Shown here piece by piece: positions 21,585-34,850 of a stretch of 64,000 nucleotides of DNA. The position numbers and the translations under genes were made by a program. The stretch spans positions 45,651,086 through 45,715,085 of the forward strand of contig NC_090176.1 of assembly GCF_024679245.1 (NCBI RefSeq), written 5' to 3'. Within the stretch, counting starts at the first letter, position 1; every line of letters begins with the position of its first letter. The notes beneath the pieces are model-generated. The model saw nothing but the letters and a program-made list of their open reading frames with translations. It was not told where the DNA came from and ran no database searches. Source of the stretch: Pseudorasbora parva. Lineage: Eukaryota; Chordata; Actinopteri; Cypriniformes; Gobionidae.

Positions 21585-22350
21585 ATTCTAATATGTACCC
21601 TGGGAAAATCCAGACAACTTCCGTCAAATTTAGATTTGCTCTGCAAGTAGTCTAGCAAAGAGCTCATTCAAACCTATTTCTGATCCGTCGAAATCGCACC
21701 ACCAATCAGAAAGTTGGGGTAGGTTTTAAATGAAACGCCAGCGCAGTGACGGTGAAGCAGGATGCCGCTGTGTAATATCCACTCGTTCGAATCAGCTATC
21801 GCATCTGTTTTAAGCGATTTAAACTTTTCCTTTTCGTTAAAACCTGAGCAAAGAACAACTCTCTGCTACCAGATGCGTAGAATTAATGCGTTAACACGAT
21901 AATAACGTGTTAACTTGCCCAGCCCTAGTTCTAACACATCTGAAGTTTGAATAAAGTTTGTGAGACTCAATTCCCCAAAAGACTCCTCAATATTATTTTA
22001 TTTTCAAAATATTGCAAATTGCATTCAAATCGCAATACAAATGCCTTACAACGGGGGCAAATGCGATCCGAGCTCAATGTTTTCTGTTCGTCCATCAATC
22101 CGAGATGTTTCAGTCGGTCTGAGAAGCTATTTTCCAAATTTTGCAAAAATGTTGATGGAGTTGCGAGGGAAACCAGCTATTATCTTATTCTTTTACAACA
22201 ACGGCAAAAGTCATCAGAAGCCATTGCAACATTTTCCTCCGAATCACAAACAGAGAATTGCTGTCTCTGTCTGTTGGTGACGCCCCTTTGGAAATGATTT
22301 GTCTATGAAGCTTTGCTAGACCATAACTCAGTTACTACTGAGAATGGTCT
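21585..22350. repeat. Degenerate DNA-transposon fragments, including a hAT end
   Basis: 21870-21928 contains the inverted 'acgcgttaacacg' type sequence and 'aacttgcccagcccta', the outer end of a well-spread fish hAT family, but no partner end was found. 21590-21790 and 22280-22350 read like two parts of another element. Two long overlapping frames at 21947-22297 show no motif and are considered chance. Confidence 0.3.
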
Positions 22351-22358
22351 GTTTTTAA

Positions 22359-23063
22359 AGGGATACTCCACTGCTTTTTTATATTAAACTCCCTTAACTA
22401 AGATGAGTTGATACGTACCTCTCTCGTGTCAGTGCATGCACTTAATCGCTCTGACACGCGGTGACGATCTGATAGCATTTAGCTTAGCCCACTAAGCCCA
22501 GTTTATTCATTAGCTACCAAACAGAGATCAAGTTAGAAGTGACCAAACTATTTTAGAAACGTTCCCCCTATTTAAATACAGTTACACGAATAGCTGAACA
22601 ATCAAATATGGTGACACAAAATAAAACGTGGCGCTTTTCTACGCGGATTAAAAAGGAGAACTATAATGTATGGTGGAATAGCACTTCTGAGAGTACTTCA
22701 ACTCAGCGCAATAAAAAGTCCCGGCTGAAAAATCCTCTCCTCCTATTAGTGAAAATGAGAGGGGGAGGGGGAGATGTAAAGGATGTGAGGGTGTTTTATT
22801 TTGTGTCACCATACTTGGTTGTTCAGCTATTCATGTAACTTTTTAAATAGGGGGAATGTGGAGCTGTTTAGTCACTTCTAACTTGATCTCTGTTAGGTAG
22901 CTCATGAATGAACTGGGCTTAGTGGGCTAAGCTAAATGCTATCAGATCGTCACCACTCGTCAGAGCGATTAAGTGCATGCACTGACACGAGAGAGATATG
23001 TATCAACTCGTCTTAGTTAAGGGAATAATGTAGTTTAATATAAAAAAGCAGTGGAGTATCCCT
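22359..23063. mobile_element. 705-bp TTAA foldback element
   Basis: TTAA stands outside both ends (22355-22358 and 23064-23067), and the termini are AGGGATACTCC and GGAGTATCCCT. Roughly 220 bp at each end are inverted copies (for example 'tagcttagcccactaagccc' near 22480 against its complement near 22920). The short core carries no transposase. A non-autonomous TTAA element. Confidence 0.85.
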
Positions 23064-23067
23064 TTAA

Positions 23068-23488
23068 AGGGTTACTACAGTGATTAACATATGGCTTTTT
23101 ATCAGTAGAATCCCTGGAGTATATTTATTTCTGGAAAAAAGCTATTTCCGCATGTTTTCAACCCGCGAATGGGAAGTGGGATCGCACTCACAGTACTCAG
23201 CTCGCAGCCGCGGGCTTTCATGAAAACGGAGCACCCGACAATAAAAAGTGAGTGTTTCAACTTGAACGCAGTGAGAAAGGGATCCAGTAATCTATTAGTG
23301 GTGGCTTTGGGAGTGGCCTCACAGGGCAGCGAAGCAATGCATTCTGGGAATTGTCTTTCATCCCTATGAGACAAAAATACATTTTCTGTCTTTTCTCAGT
23401 TAAAAGGTGCCGAATACACAAATAATTTCACATTTCTACTACATTAATGACCCAGTTTAAATACAGATTCATCTTCTGAAGTACCCCT
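23068..23488. mobile_element. 421-bp TTAA element abutting the previous one
   Basis: Begins AGGGTTACTACAG directly after the TTAA that closes the preceding element, and ends CTGAAGTACCCCT followed by TTAC. The single TTAA between the two shows that one element used the other's flanking target site. No coding sequence. Confidence 0.65.
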
Positions 23489-23711
23489 TTACACAAACCA
23501 TTACTGAACCATTTTTTGCTTTTGGCTAGGCACATTATCCTGCTGAAAGAGGCCACAGCCACCAGGTTTCCATTAAAGGGCATACCATGATCTGCAATAA
23601 TGCTTTGCATTATTGCAAAGCGTGTGTTCTGTCACCTTTCTATCAGAACCAGCATTAACTTAAACAATTTGAGCAACCTAAACATAACCCTCATAGGGAA
23701 ACTTTACCAGG

Positions 23712-25102
<1,391 letters not shown>

Positions 25103-25110
25103 TGTACTAT

Positions 25111-25662
25111 TAGGCCTGTCACGATAACACATTTTGCTGGGCGATAAATTGGCCAAGAAATTATTGCGATAAACGATAATATTGTCGTTCTGAGACCATT
25201 TTCATTTAAAATAATGATAATGGCATAAAAATGCAGGTACACCTTTTCAAAGATCAATAAACTTTAATTTCTAAAGACTATTTAACACTAAAAATGGAAA
25301 ACATTTTAAATAACCACAATAAATGAACAAAACAACCAAAAACAATAAAAGCATGGACTCTCAGTCTGTATAAAAAATGCATTTAAATAAGTACCAAAAA
25401 CAATAGATAAAATGGATGAAAACTGCTACGGATGATTGTGTTTTAGGTGCATATTAGGGGCAGCACGGTTTACAAAACCTACGGTTCGGTTCGTATAATG
25501 GTTTTAGGGTCACGGTTTTCTGTTCTGTACGGTTCTTGTTGTTTTTTTTATCCAGAAATGTACTTCAGCATATGATAAATTAATTATCCACAATTTAGGA
25601 TGCAGCATAAAAAATATTTTTCGTGCGATTTAATTGATTTATCGACTATCACGACAGGCCTA
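25111..25662. mobile_element. Non-autonomous hAT element, TAGGCCTGTC ends
   Basis: Left TAGGCCTGTCACGATA and right TATCACGACAGGCCTA are inverted. An exact 8-bp target duplication, TGTACTAT, lies at 25103-25110 and 25663-25670. No transposase. A short inner patch (25455-25550, 'gcacggtttacaaaacc' and 'ttcggttcg') looks like part of another hAT family. Confidence 0.92.
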
Positions 25663-25879
25663 TGTACTATATGCATTATGTTCACAGCATCTTCATATAT
25701 GTATGTCCTTTGAGCCTCTTTGGTGCAGAAGAGCTGTGTTTTATTTAAATTGCTTTTTGGGGTGACATGAATAAAGGCCTGTTTACAGTAAGAACGATAA
25801 CTATATTAGTGTTCAGCTGATGATGTGGTTCTGTTTATTCTAAGCACATGATGCATGATGACGTAAATAAATATAGTAA

Positions 25880-25945
25880 AAAAAATATATATATATTTAT
25901 ATATAATATATAATATATATATATATACATATATATTTAAAAATT
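25880..25945. repeat. AT-rich microsatellite
   Basis: Imperfect TA and ATT runs over about 65 bp next to the decayed left end of Tc1 relic C. Confidence 0.8.
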
Positions 25946-26063
25946 TGAAAATATTGTGAAAAGGTTCAAATTTTAAGACACCTGGTATCACATTCTAATC
26001 AACTAATTAATTTCAAACACCTGCAAAGGCCTTTAATGGTCTCTCAGTCTAAACTACACAATC

Positions 26064-27027
26064 ACGGAGAAGACTGCTGACTTGACAGTTGTCCAAAAGA
26101 AGACCATTGACATCTTGCACAAGGAGGGCAAAAGGTCATTGCAAAAGAGGATGGCTGTTCGCAGAGCTCTGTGTCCAAGCTTTAAAAGAGAGGCAAAGGG
26201 AAGGAAAATATGTGGTAGAATTTTTTTTACAAGCAATAGGAATAACCTTACCCTGGATAGGATTGTGAAACAAAAACCATTAAAAAATGTGGGGGAGATT
26301 CACAAAGTGTAGACTGCAGCTGGAGTCGGTGCTTAAGAACCACTACACACAGACGCATGCAAGACATGGGTTTCAGCTGTCGCATTCCTTGAGTCAAGCC
26401 ACTCTTGAACAACAGACAGCATCAGAAGCGTGTCTCCTGGGCTAAAGACAAAAAGGACTGCTGAGTGGTCCAAAGTTATGTTCTCTGATGAAAGTAAATG
26501 TTGCATTTCCTTTGGAAATCAGGGTCCCAGAGTCTGTAGGAAGAGAGGAGAGACACACCATCCATGTTTCTTAAGGTCCAGTGTAAAGTTTCCACCGTCA
26601 GTGATGGTTTGAGGTGCCATGCCATCTGCTAGTGTTGGTCCACTGTGTTTTCTGAGGTCCACGTTCAGCACAGCACTATACCAGGAAGTTTTAGAGCACT
26701 TCATGCTTCCTGCTGATGACTAACTTAAAGGAGATGCAGATTTCTTGGCAACTGCACACAATGCCAAAGCAACCAGTACCTGGTTTAAGGATCATTGTAT
26801 TCCTGTTCTTAATTGGCCAGCAAAATTGTCTGAAAATAGAAAATCTATGGGGTATTGTGAAGAGGAAGATGCGATATGCCAGACCCAACAATGCAGAAGA
26901 GCTGAAGGCCACTATCAGAGCAACCTGGGCTCTCATAACACCTGAGCAGTGCCACAGACTGATTTACTCTGTGCCACGCCTCATTGCTGCAGTAATTCAG
27001 GCAAACGGAGCCCCAACTAAGTATTGA
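26064..27027 (+). pseudogene. Tc1-type transposase (relic C), multiply broken
   Basis: Starts at an ACG where ATG would be expected (26064), with 'EKTADLTVVQKKTIDILHKE' as the N-terminal recognition region. 'VMFSDESKCC' has the first catalytic Asp; the second catalytic block is scrambled by a frameshift near 26740-26820; 'IENLWGIVKRK' marks the Glu block; it ends 'GAPTKY' TGA. Stops are present after 'PPSVMV' and elsewhere. Related to element B, but from a clearly different subfamily. Confidence 0.8.
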
Positions 27028-27164
27028 GTGCTGTACATGCTAATACTTATCATGTTCATACTTTTCAGTTGGCCAAGATTTCTAAAAATCCTTTCTTTGT
27101 ATTGGTCTTAAGTAATATTCTAATTTTCTGAGATACTGAATTTGAGATTTTCCTCAGTTGTCAG

Positions 27165-28422
27165 CAGGGCCGTTTCTAGCCTTTCTGGCACCCTAGGCGA
27201 GATTCATGTTGCACCCCCCCCCCCTTTTTTTTTTTAAACTACACCTTAATAAGTAAATATAAACTTCCTTATTTCATGGGCATATTGTACATGCATTAAT
27301 CGAATAATGTAGCTAGGTTTATTATCACTGAGATCACAGATGTTGGGGGTTTGGGGGCATGCTCCCCCCGAGAAAATGTAGATTTCTATGATCTACATAT
27401 GTGTATTTTAAGATGTTCTGAAGGCCAAAAAATTAGATAACAATAGCTTGATAACCATGTCACTCGGCGCCGCTGCGGATTGAAGAACACACTGACACAA
27501 AGACTAAAAGACGGGACGAAGCTGTAGCCGAAGCCTCGCGCCGGTTTCATATGTTTTAAAGGTTAATCACATATTTTTTTAGGGGGGGCTGATGCATAAG
27601 TTCATAAAAAAGGGCCTAGTGAGGCCCATGGTCATGACAGTATTAGCCTACTTGATCAATTTACACTAAACCGCTATCTCTGATGTAAAAAAAAAAAAAA
27701 ATTCAAATGAACTGCTATAATGTTCTGCATCTGAAATGAGCATGGCTTGTGGTCCGTCCAGTACTAATATTCAGTGTAATGTTTTGCTCAACGTTATGAT
27801 AAAGCGACCAGCTTAGTAGAGAACAAGTAACCAATTAATAGGCCAACATACCTGTATATTTCGCTTTCTTTTTTATATTTCCTCTTTTTTCTTTTTACAA
27901 TACTGAGCCCCTGATGGCTTTGACCTTTTCATGATGATGAAACTAAAGCACGCTGTAACGAGTAGAAATATAGTGTGGCCCCTTTAAGAGTTACGCGCGC
28001 TCCCTGCAAACGAAGTCTGCATTTTGTGTATGTGCGTGATGAGAGTTTGTGATGAGAGTTCAGTGGGGAATAAAAAGCAATCTGTTTGATGTTAATCGCC
28101 TCCGTGTTTGCATCCACTCCAGTTACATTAAGTGAGCTATCCGCATTTTTCACTCGGACACAAGCGTTACAACGCCATGGATGACGACGTTCCCTGCCGC
28201 CCTCTACATGATCTCATTTCATTACAGCAGCGCCACTATCTCCATGGCGACAATAATCGCAACTAAGCATAATGCCTTGAAATAGCAAAAATACGAAATA
28301 TTAATGATAAAATATATATGAAATAACTAAAAAATCTTGTTGGGGCGGAGGCTCACTGGCGCCCCCCAGCTGTTGGCGCCCTAGGCGACCGCCTAGTTTG
28401 CCTATGCCTAGAAACGGCACTG
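27165..28422. mobile_element. Non-autonomous hAT element, CAGGGCCGTTTCTAG ends
   Basis: Left CAGGGCCGTTTCTAG and right CTAGAAACGGCACTG are inverted; the next segment inward ('caccctaggcga' against 'gcgccctaggcg') matches too. An exact 8-bp duplication GTTGTCAG lies at 27157-27164 and 28423-28430. 1,258 bp with no intact transposase. C- and T-homopolymers near 27216-27234 follow the left end. Confidence 0.93.
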
Positions 28423-28578
28423 GTTGTCAGTTATAATCATCAAAATTAAAAGAAATAAACGTTTGAAATATATCAGTCTGTGTGTAATGAATGAATATAA
28501 TATACAAGTTTCACTTTTTGAATGGAATTAGTAAAATACATCAACTTTTTATGATTATTCTAATTATATGATCTGTAT

Positions 28579-31128
28579 GTTTCCATCCACCTATTTTTAT
28601 GTGCATTTTGGGTTCTCACAAAAACACACTGGATGAAAATGCCAAAATGTGCAAAAAATGTATGAGCTTAATTGAGTCGATAAACGTTTTATTCGATATG
28701 AAAACGTGTATAAATTACGATGAAAACACTATTACTGAATAAATGGGATGGTATACCTTAAATAACCAGAGGGCAAAGCATCTAAAAGGCTGTTTGGCTG
28801 TTCTGAATCGGACATGCCTGAACAAACTATCGTCAAGCTCATTTGTTGAGATAATGAGCTTGTTATGGCACCTTATAATATATATCCAGAAAGGATTTAC
28901 AGCAAAGATTAGGTGATTTACAGCAAAGATTAGGTGCTTTTCTTTTTTCCAAAGTAACGTTTAGTTTTAGTTGCAGCAAGGAACTACAAACTGTAAAGAA
29001 GTTATGAAATGTGTCAGGCTAGAAACCACAGCAGGCTTTACACCTTTAGTAGCTCCTAATTTGTTGAGATAATGAGCTGGTTTGCTCCTAATTTGTTGAG
29101 ATAATGAGCAGTAATTTCTCTCTCACTTTGACATGACCTAACATCTTTAGTAAAGTGGAAAAGTCTAGTTTATACCTGTAATTTTCTCATCATTGCATAA
29201 CAGTTGTGACTCAGCTAAACATTAAGTCAAAGGAAAGCTGGAAATGCAGCGGTAGTGCAATTCTTTTATGAAGCTGTAATGTAATTCAACACTGTCGAAC
29301 AGATGGTACCCCAGTTGACTGCACTGATGACGATCATCAGGAAAGTGTCATTGTCAACCACCGCCAACAGTTTCCTGTGCCGAAACCGAGTGTTAATTAG
29401 TCACATGTTATATTCATTAAACTGTTTTAATACTCAATGCGTCATCATTTAATCCTTGTTTAACTAATTCCAAGTAATCAATTCATCTAAGATTCATTAT
29501 AGCATTTTAAAAGCATTTTCAAAGGGGGCATGTGATAAGGAATAATATTTACATGATGAGATAGTTTTCTATATCCTATTATACTTTTCAAAACTTCCAA
29601 ACCAGTCAAACTTGTGTGGCATTACTTTTGTAAAAGTGTTTACAGATGGATCTTGACATTTCCACTTGTAGGGGATGTCTAGACCTATTATGGTAATCTC
29701 AAAAGTTTCTAATCTGGCATTTGTATATTTATATGTATCATTTTACACACAAACAAGGTAGATCAGCAGAATGGGCCATTTTAATTATAAGGAGAGGAAA
29801 GTTTTGTTGCACAAAAAAGTCTTCTTTTTCATACAAAATAAAAATATATGTGATTTATATGGCCCCTTTGAAGCTGCATGGAATAGATTACATTTTATTA
29901 CAATTTCGAGTTTATTATTAGTTGTTGTATTTCTCTTTTTAAAACGGATGCCTGTGAGCATGACATCATTTCCTGTTGCCCTGGGGTCTGCAGTAATTTC
30001 CATGCTAGAAGTCTAGCGTGACCGTGCCTTTAAGATGAAAGCCTTTTGTGCACTAATTACTGGTTAAGTTTACATTGCATTACAGCACCACTGGATAACC
30101 ATTGTAGCTGCATGTATCCCGCTTGGGTTGATTTTCAATTACATTTAGAAATTTAACGAATGGGGATGGATGTTTTAATTTCAAATTAAAAATCGGTGAT
30201 TGGTTTCAGCTGACAACAGTGGAGCACACAAACTTTAGGGCCATTGTTTTTCAAAATCTAAACAAAAGACTGGCTATGGCCCATCTTGTACACTGCGTAA
30301 AGCTGAGCTGAAACATAATGCCACGCTATGCTTCATAAATCTTCAATATAGTCATACAAAAGAGCTTCACAGTAATCATGGCTCCAGTGATTATGGTCAA
30401 AAGAAAAGAAGAAAAAAAGAACAGAAAAGGTAGGAGGCTGAAAAGCATGCAGTAAAAGAAACTGGCTCTAGCTCAATGGTAATTTTGTCTAGTCAAGGTA
30501 TGAGTCCATACCATGGCTCGGTTTGAAGGTTTCAGTTTCAATAGGATGGGGGAAAAATGCAGTAATGCTACAGATTTACAACCTGTTGTTGCAATGGCGA
30601 ATCACCAAGCCACAACCGAAAGGAACATTTGAGCCGATATTTTTTTACTTCTAGTCTTGAGTTTGTATTGAGCGAACAGAATCTGCTGTTCAATGTGTCC
30701 CCCACTAGAAGTGAAAGAAATCTCCAGGAAAGGTGATGATTTCATACTCGAAAAGAAGAAATTCATGTACCTGAATGTGAATTGTGTCGGTGGAGGCAAA
30801 AAAAAAAAAAAATCCCTCTTAATCCTTCATTTGACACCAGGGAGGCTTGCCTACACAGTTTGGGAGAAGTAGGTTGACAATGCAATTACGTCATGTGTCT
30901 AGATTTACAATATTTACTTTGTTATATTCAACTCATATACTTTGTTTTGTTGGAGGAATAGCAACTAGATTTGAACTAAAACTCAACCCCTTGCTTTCAC
31001 AGACAAGGCCAAAATCTAATCCCAGACTAAAATGCATGTTTGAGCTGTTTTAACTGAAAGCAACTTGCACTGACATTTTTTAGAAGAGTGATGAATTGTG
31101 AAATCAACTTTCCTTTGACCTTTTGATT
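28579..31128. other. Gene-free sequence with small tandem duplications
   Basis: A 21-bp unit starting 'gatttacagcaaagattagg' is tandemly duplicated at 28894-28914 and 28915-28935. 'gctcctaatttgttgagata' occurs at 29052 and 29084, with a related copy near 28837. The 66- to 81-codon frames at 29721-30016 show no motif. 28580-28780 may be a TA-type MITE ('tttccatccacctattttta'). No host exon recognised. Confidence 0.4.
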
Positions 31129-32382
31129 AGGGGTGCTCCTATCGATCAGCAACCGATCTCGATCGGTTGATAATCGCTTTTGGATGATTGATCGGCGGTC
31201 TCTAAAAAGGCCGCTCTCATAACCCGATCACATGCTGACGACACAAAGACACGCGCCTGTTGTGAGAGCGAGGGCATGATATGCAGCGGCACAGTCTCAT
31301 TCTCTTTCCGGCGCGGGTAAAATAATTATAATGCTGAAGGTGAGGTACAATTCATATTCTCTGTATTAAATAACTTACGAAGTCATTTGAAAACTTTCTG
31401 TGAGACGCAAGTTCACAAACAGAGCGAGTCACCGCTCTCTCTCTCTTTTTCACTCTAAATCTGCTTAAATGGCTTCACATCAGCGCATCGCATCTGCAAC
31501 TAAAATCGAGATGCACAGTTGACACAGGATTTGCCACTTGCACAATCGAGACAGTGTCGCATCGCCACTAAAGTTTATCATTTGCATTTTTTTTTAAGTA
31601 TTGCCAGTGTTCACTTAGCACTCACGTGCGCTCTCCAAGAGACCGTAATCTAACACACACACACCTGACGCACACACAGCCCATCTGACAAAAAGCTTGC
31701 GAGTACAAATTGCGCTGCAATGGTCAAATATACACAAAATATGAACTAAATTACTGTCTTGACGAGTATGCACATAAACCCCTGCCCGTTGTGACTCGCG
31801 AATGAACGTTAACATTTCTCTGCTTAACCGTATCCCTGTATTCGCTCTTAAAGTGAAAGCAGTCGAATAAACTGCTGCTGTCTCTGTTTCTCTTTGTACT
31901 GTTGTTTGATGAACCTTAATGAAACTCACTGCTCTTGAATGGCTAACTTTTGCAACTTTGTAAGGACTAACGGTTTTTTTGTTTTTTTTGTAATGACTAG
32001 CATTTGCAACTTTTTTAAGGATTAATCTAATTTATTCAGGGAAGACATATTAATTATATTATTTTACATATGATTATTTATTACATTTCTTTAGTATTTC
32101 TTAACTCAATACTAATGTTAGACCTACCTGAAAAAAAATGTCTTTAAAAAACAAAAATGCACCAAAGATTTAGGTGAGATAATATATAACAAGTGTCACC
32201 TATAAGGGGGAATTCCCCCGTTTTCAGAAATAATCAATTCCCTGAATGTCTGTAAAATTCCCTATAAATAATTCTATATGATAAAAAGAAGGCTTCAAAT
32301 AGGTTGGTATTTGTGATCAGACCGGCAGATACTGCTTCATGTGATCAGCGATCGGCTCCAAAATCCTGATCCGAGCACCCTT
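31129..32382. mobile_element. hAT-like element with AGGGGTGCTC ends
   Basis: Left 'aggggtgctcctatcgatca' and right 'tgatccgagcaccctt' are inverted and followed by the GATCGG-rich subterminal repeats typical of one fish hAT group. The 8-bp flanks do not match convincingly. Internal frames (for example 31615-31929) carry no transposase motif. Confidence 0.55.
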
Positions 32383-32420
32383 ATTATTTAGAAAGTAGCT
32401 TGCGTTATTTATTTTTTTGG

Positions 32421-32454
32421 ATCTGATGTAGTTGTTTCCTCAACTACATCAGAT
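32421..32454. repeat. Perfect 14-bp hairpin
   Basis: ATCTGATGTAGTTG is followed after six bases by its exact complement. Neither promoter context nor a T tract that would suggest a terminator is present. Confidence 0.8.
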
Positions 32455-32867
32455 GTTCATAATATTAAAAAAAACTTGCCATAGTTTTGTCCTTTGTGAC
32501 AGTAGCCAGTTTTGGTGTAACAAGTTTTACAAATAGCTGCCAATTATTTAATGTAATCAGTGTTTTCAGAGGCTACATCCCATTAAGCTCATCTGATGTG
32601 TGTTGGTCTGCGTCTGCCTATCCCCTCTGTTTAGAATCTTGGAATTTGGATTTCATTTTACTCTGCTTTATTTGGGAAAGATTGCCTACAGTAGCCTTAA
32701 GTTATCTTATTTTTTTTAAGTAAACACTTGGTGGTTCTTCAAGATCTTGAATCTAGCCTATTTCTACAGTTTTTTCCCCCAATACAGTTACTTTAGAGTT
32801 AGTTTCATTTCTACAAATGGTGCAAACTCTGCAAGATTATAGATAAAAGATTCTCATTCCCCTGCCA

Positions 32868-32957
32868 TTTTGTGATCGGCAGTGATCGGCAATCGGCAGA
32901 TCATGATCTTGGTAATCGGTGATCGGCCCCAAAAATGCTGATCGGAGCATCTCTACA
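32868..32957. repeat. Solo end of a GATCGG-type hAT element
   Basis: Repeated 'gatcggc' motifs and the outer end 'tgatcggagcatctctacag' match the subterminal style of the element at 31129, but no partner end is present. Confidence 0.5.
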
Positions 32958-32999
32958 GTTTTGATATATAAAAGTTCATGATAATATAAGAATATGCTG

Positions 33000-33966
33000 T
33001 ATGTTTTAGAGCTAAAAACTTCCTTGTTAGTCAAAGAAAAGCTTTTATAGACAGAAAACGATTGTTCGCATCTTGACGTCATCGTGTGGCGAAACATCGC
33101 CTCTACAGAATAATAAAGAATTCAGTAGCCCCACCCACCGACTCATGGAGCTGTTCGGCTCGTGCTAGCCAGCAGAAATAAACATGCCAAAGAAGATAGC
33201 AAGATCTTCCGAACCTAATATTAGGAATGTGTGATACTTAATTTATTTTGAATGATGTTCCAGCTCATGTGGGGGGTAGACGAATGTTCGCAATCGTGTC
33301 GTTTCACTGTGGAATCGTTTGTAAACAAGTCTCAGGTCGCGCTGGATTTGCAGACACAATGTTGTGCCTTCTATATTGGATCCGACAGGAATGCTGCAAC
33401 AAACTTATGTGAGTATTTTTTTATATGCAATAGTAGTCCCAGGGATATGTGTTTTACAAACGGGCTATTAAAACGTAAGCCTGTTGGCAGGCCGGAGAAT
33501 CTCAAATATTGAAATATTATTCCTTTCTTGATCTGGGTTCAGCTTATATCCACCGATCGGACGGGCCAAGTAATACAAAAGAGATATTTAAATCAATCAC
33601 GGGTGGATGGGAAATAAATCATTGTGTTTGTTTGATGAAGACGTTTACGAGCCCTGTTATCGAGAGAATCATTCCTGTTGCCGCTTTCAAAACAATCCCT
33701 CTCTCATTTGAACTGAACTGACAGGGGAGCTGAAGCTCACTAAATATGCAAATCTTATCTAATCCTAGCCATGGGCGTTTACTTCCAAGTCTCCAGTGCG
33801 TCACGCCCATCAAAACCCAGCGTTCAGGAGAGAACTGCGAAACCAGTGTTGAAAATAGCCTATTACTTATTAGTTATGATGTTTTTGAATGTAAAAACCA
33901 CACAAACGTCATTAGTTGACCTCAGACAACAGTATAAAAAAATAAAGAAGCCAGTTCATGACACCT
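33000..33966. mobile_element. TTAA-type element, right end identified
   Basis: The right end is CAGTTCATGACACCT followed by TTAA (33967-33970). The left end could not be located. The interior (for example 'gccccacccaccgactcatg' near 33128) resembles the regulatory region of TTAA elements, and it contains an open frame at 33252-33512 with Cys-rich sequence 'LDLQTQCCAFYIGSDRNAAT' and a second frame at 33509-33721. Neither matches a family I know; they may be decayed captured or transposon exons. Confidence 0.4.
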
Positions 33967-34129
33967 TTAAAATATGTCACTGCCATTGTTTTGTCTCAAG
34001 ACACACAAGTAATGTTTTCTTCTAAGACACGTTTATAAAAGCAACTTAAATGCTTCAATTGTACTGATGTATAATATGTGTAATGTCTGTGAAACCAGGC
34101 CATTATGGCAGACAGTGTTGTAATTATTA

Positions 34130-34850
34130 AATATTGTGTTACTCCAATTAAAACAAATTGCGGTAATTAGTTACTTTTTCTAACCTGGGCTGGGCTTATT
34201 TGTTTAATTTTTATTAACAAAAAAGTTTTTTTGTGCTATTTTGTATATGATGATATTTTTTGGCAATTGTAAAGGCCTTTTCATACCAAAATTTAAATAA
34301 TAAGGCTGAAGGAAATTCACGTGTACAATAGAGGGCGCAGCTCAACCTTTCAGCTGTTCTGCCATTCTGGGTTGCATAAGAATGGGATGCAGGAGAAAAA
34401 CGTTTAAGAATTAATTAACTTTTCATTCAGTCATTTTTGCTGGTGGTTTAACTGAATCATCAAAGGTCAGCAGCAAGAATATTGATAAATAAAGTGAGAT
34501 GAAATGCATAAGGATATCCGTTTTATTTAACAGGTTTGGAGGTTTGCAAAGTATTCTGATTTTGCATTTCATGCAATAAATGCTTGCCCACATTTAGTCT
34601 AGAACTAAAATAACCATCATGTTTACACACAACACCTGTGCTTACTCCTAGTTTCTCTCAATATGGGGACAAAAAAAGAGCTGTCCGTCAATAAATGGGA
34701 AGTAACCAGCGTTGTTTATTTGAAAAAGTAAAATATATTTTGTTGTAAATTTAAAAGTAATGCATTACTTTACTAGTTACTTGAAAAAAGTATTCTGATT
34801 ACATAACTTGAATTACTTGTAATGCATTACCCCCAAACATTGATTGCAGA
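34130..34850 (+). repeat. Dispersed repeat family R1, copy 1
   Basis: Shares 'gttactttttct', 'cctgggctgggctt', 'aaaaaagtt' and 'ttactttactagttact' in the same order with 47940-48435, so the two are copies of one family. The 3' part is the 'taatgcattac' sequence common in fish DNA. No coding content. Confidence 0.6.

Larger units (their letters stand above)
25976..28578 (+). mobile_element. Tc1-type relic C, split by a hAT element
   Basis: A plus-strand transposase relic is followed by a 3' terminal repeat that is interrupted at 27165 and resumes at 28431 ('ttataatcatcaaaattaaa' to about 28578). The matching left terminal repeat is missing or lost in the AT-rich run. The insert is flanked by GTTGTCAG on both sides, so relic C is the older element. 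Confidence 0.75.

Noticed and set aside
32421..32454. Transcription terminator
   Set aside because: The hairpin is perfect but a bacterial-type terminator has no meaning in this genome, and no gene ends upstream.
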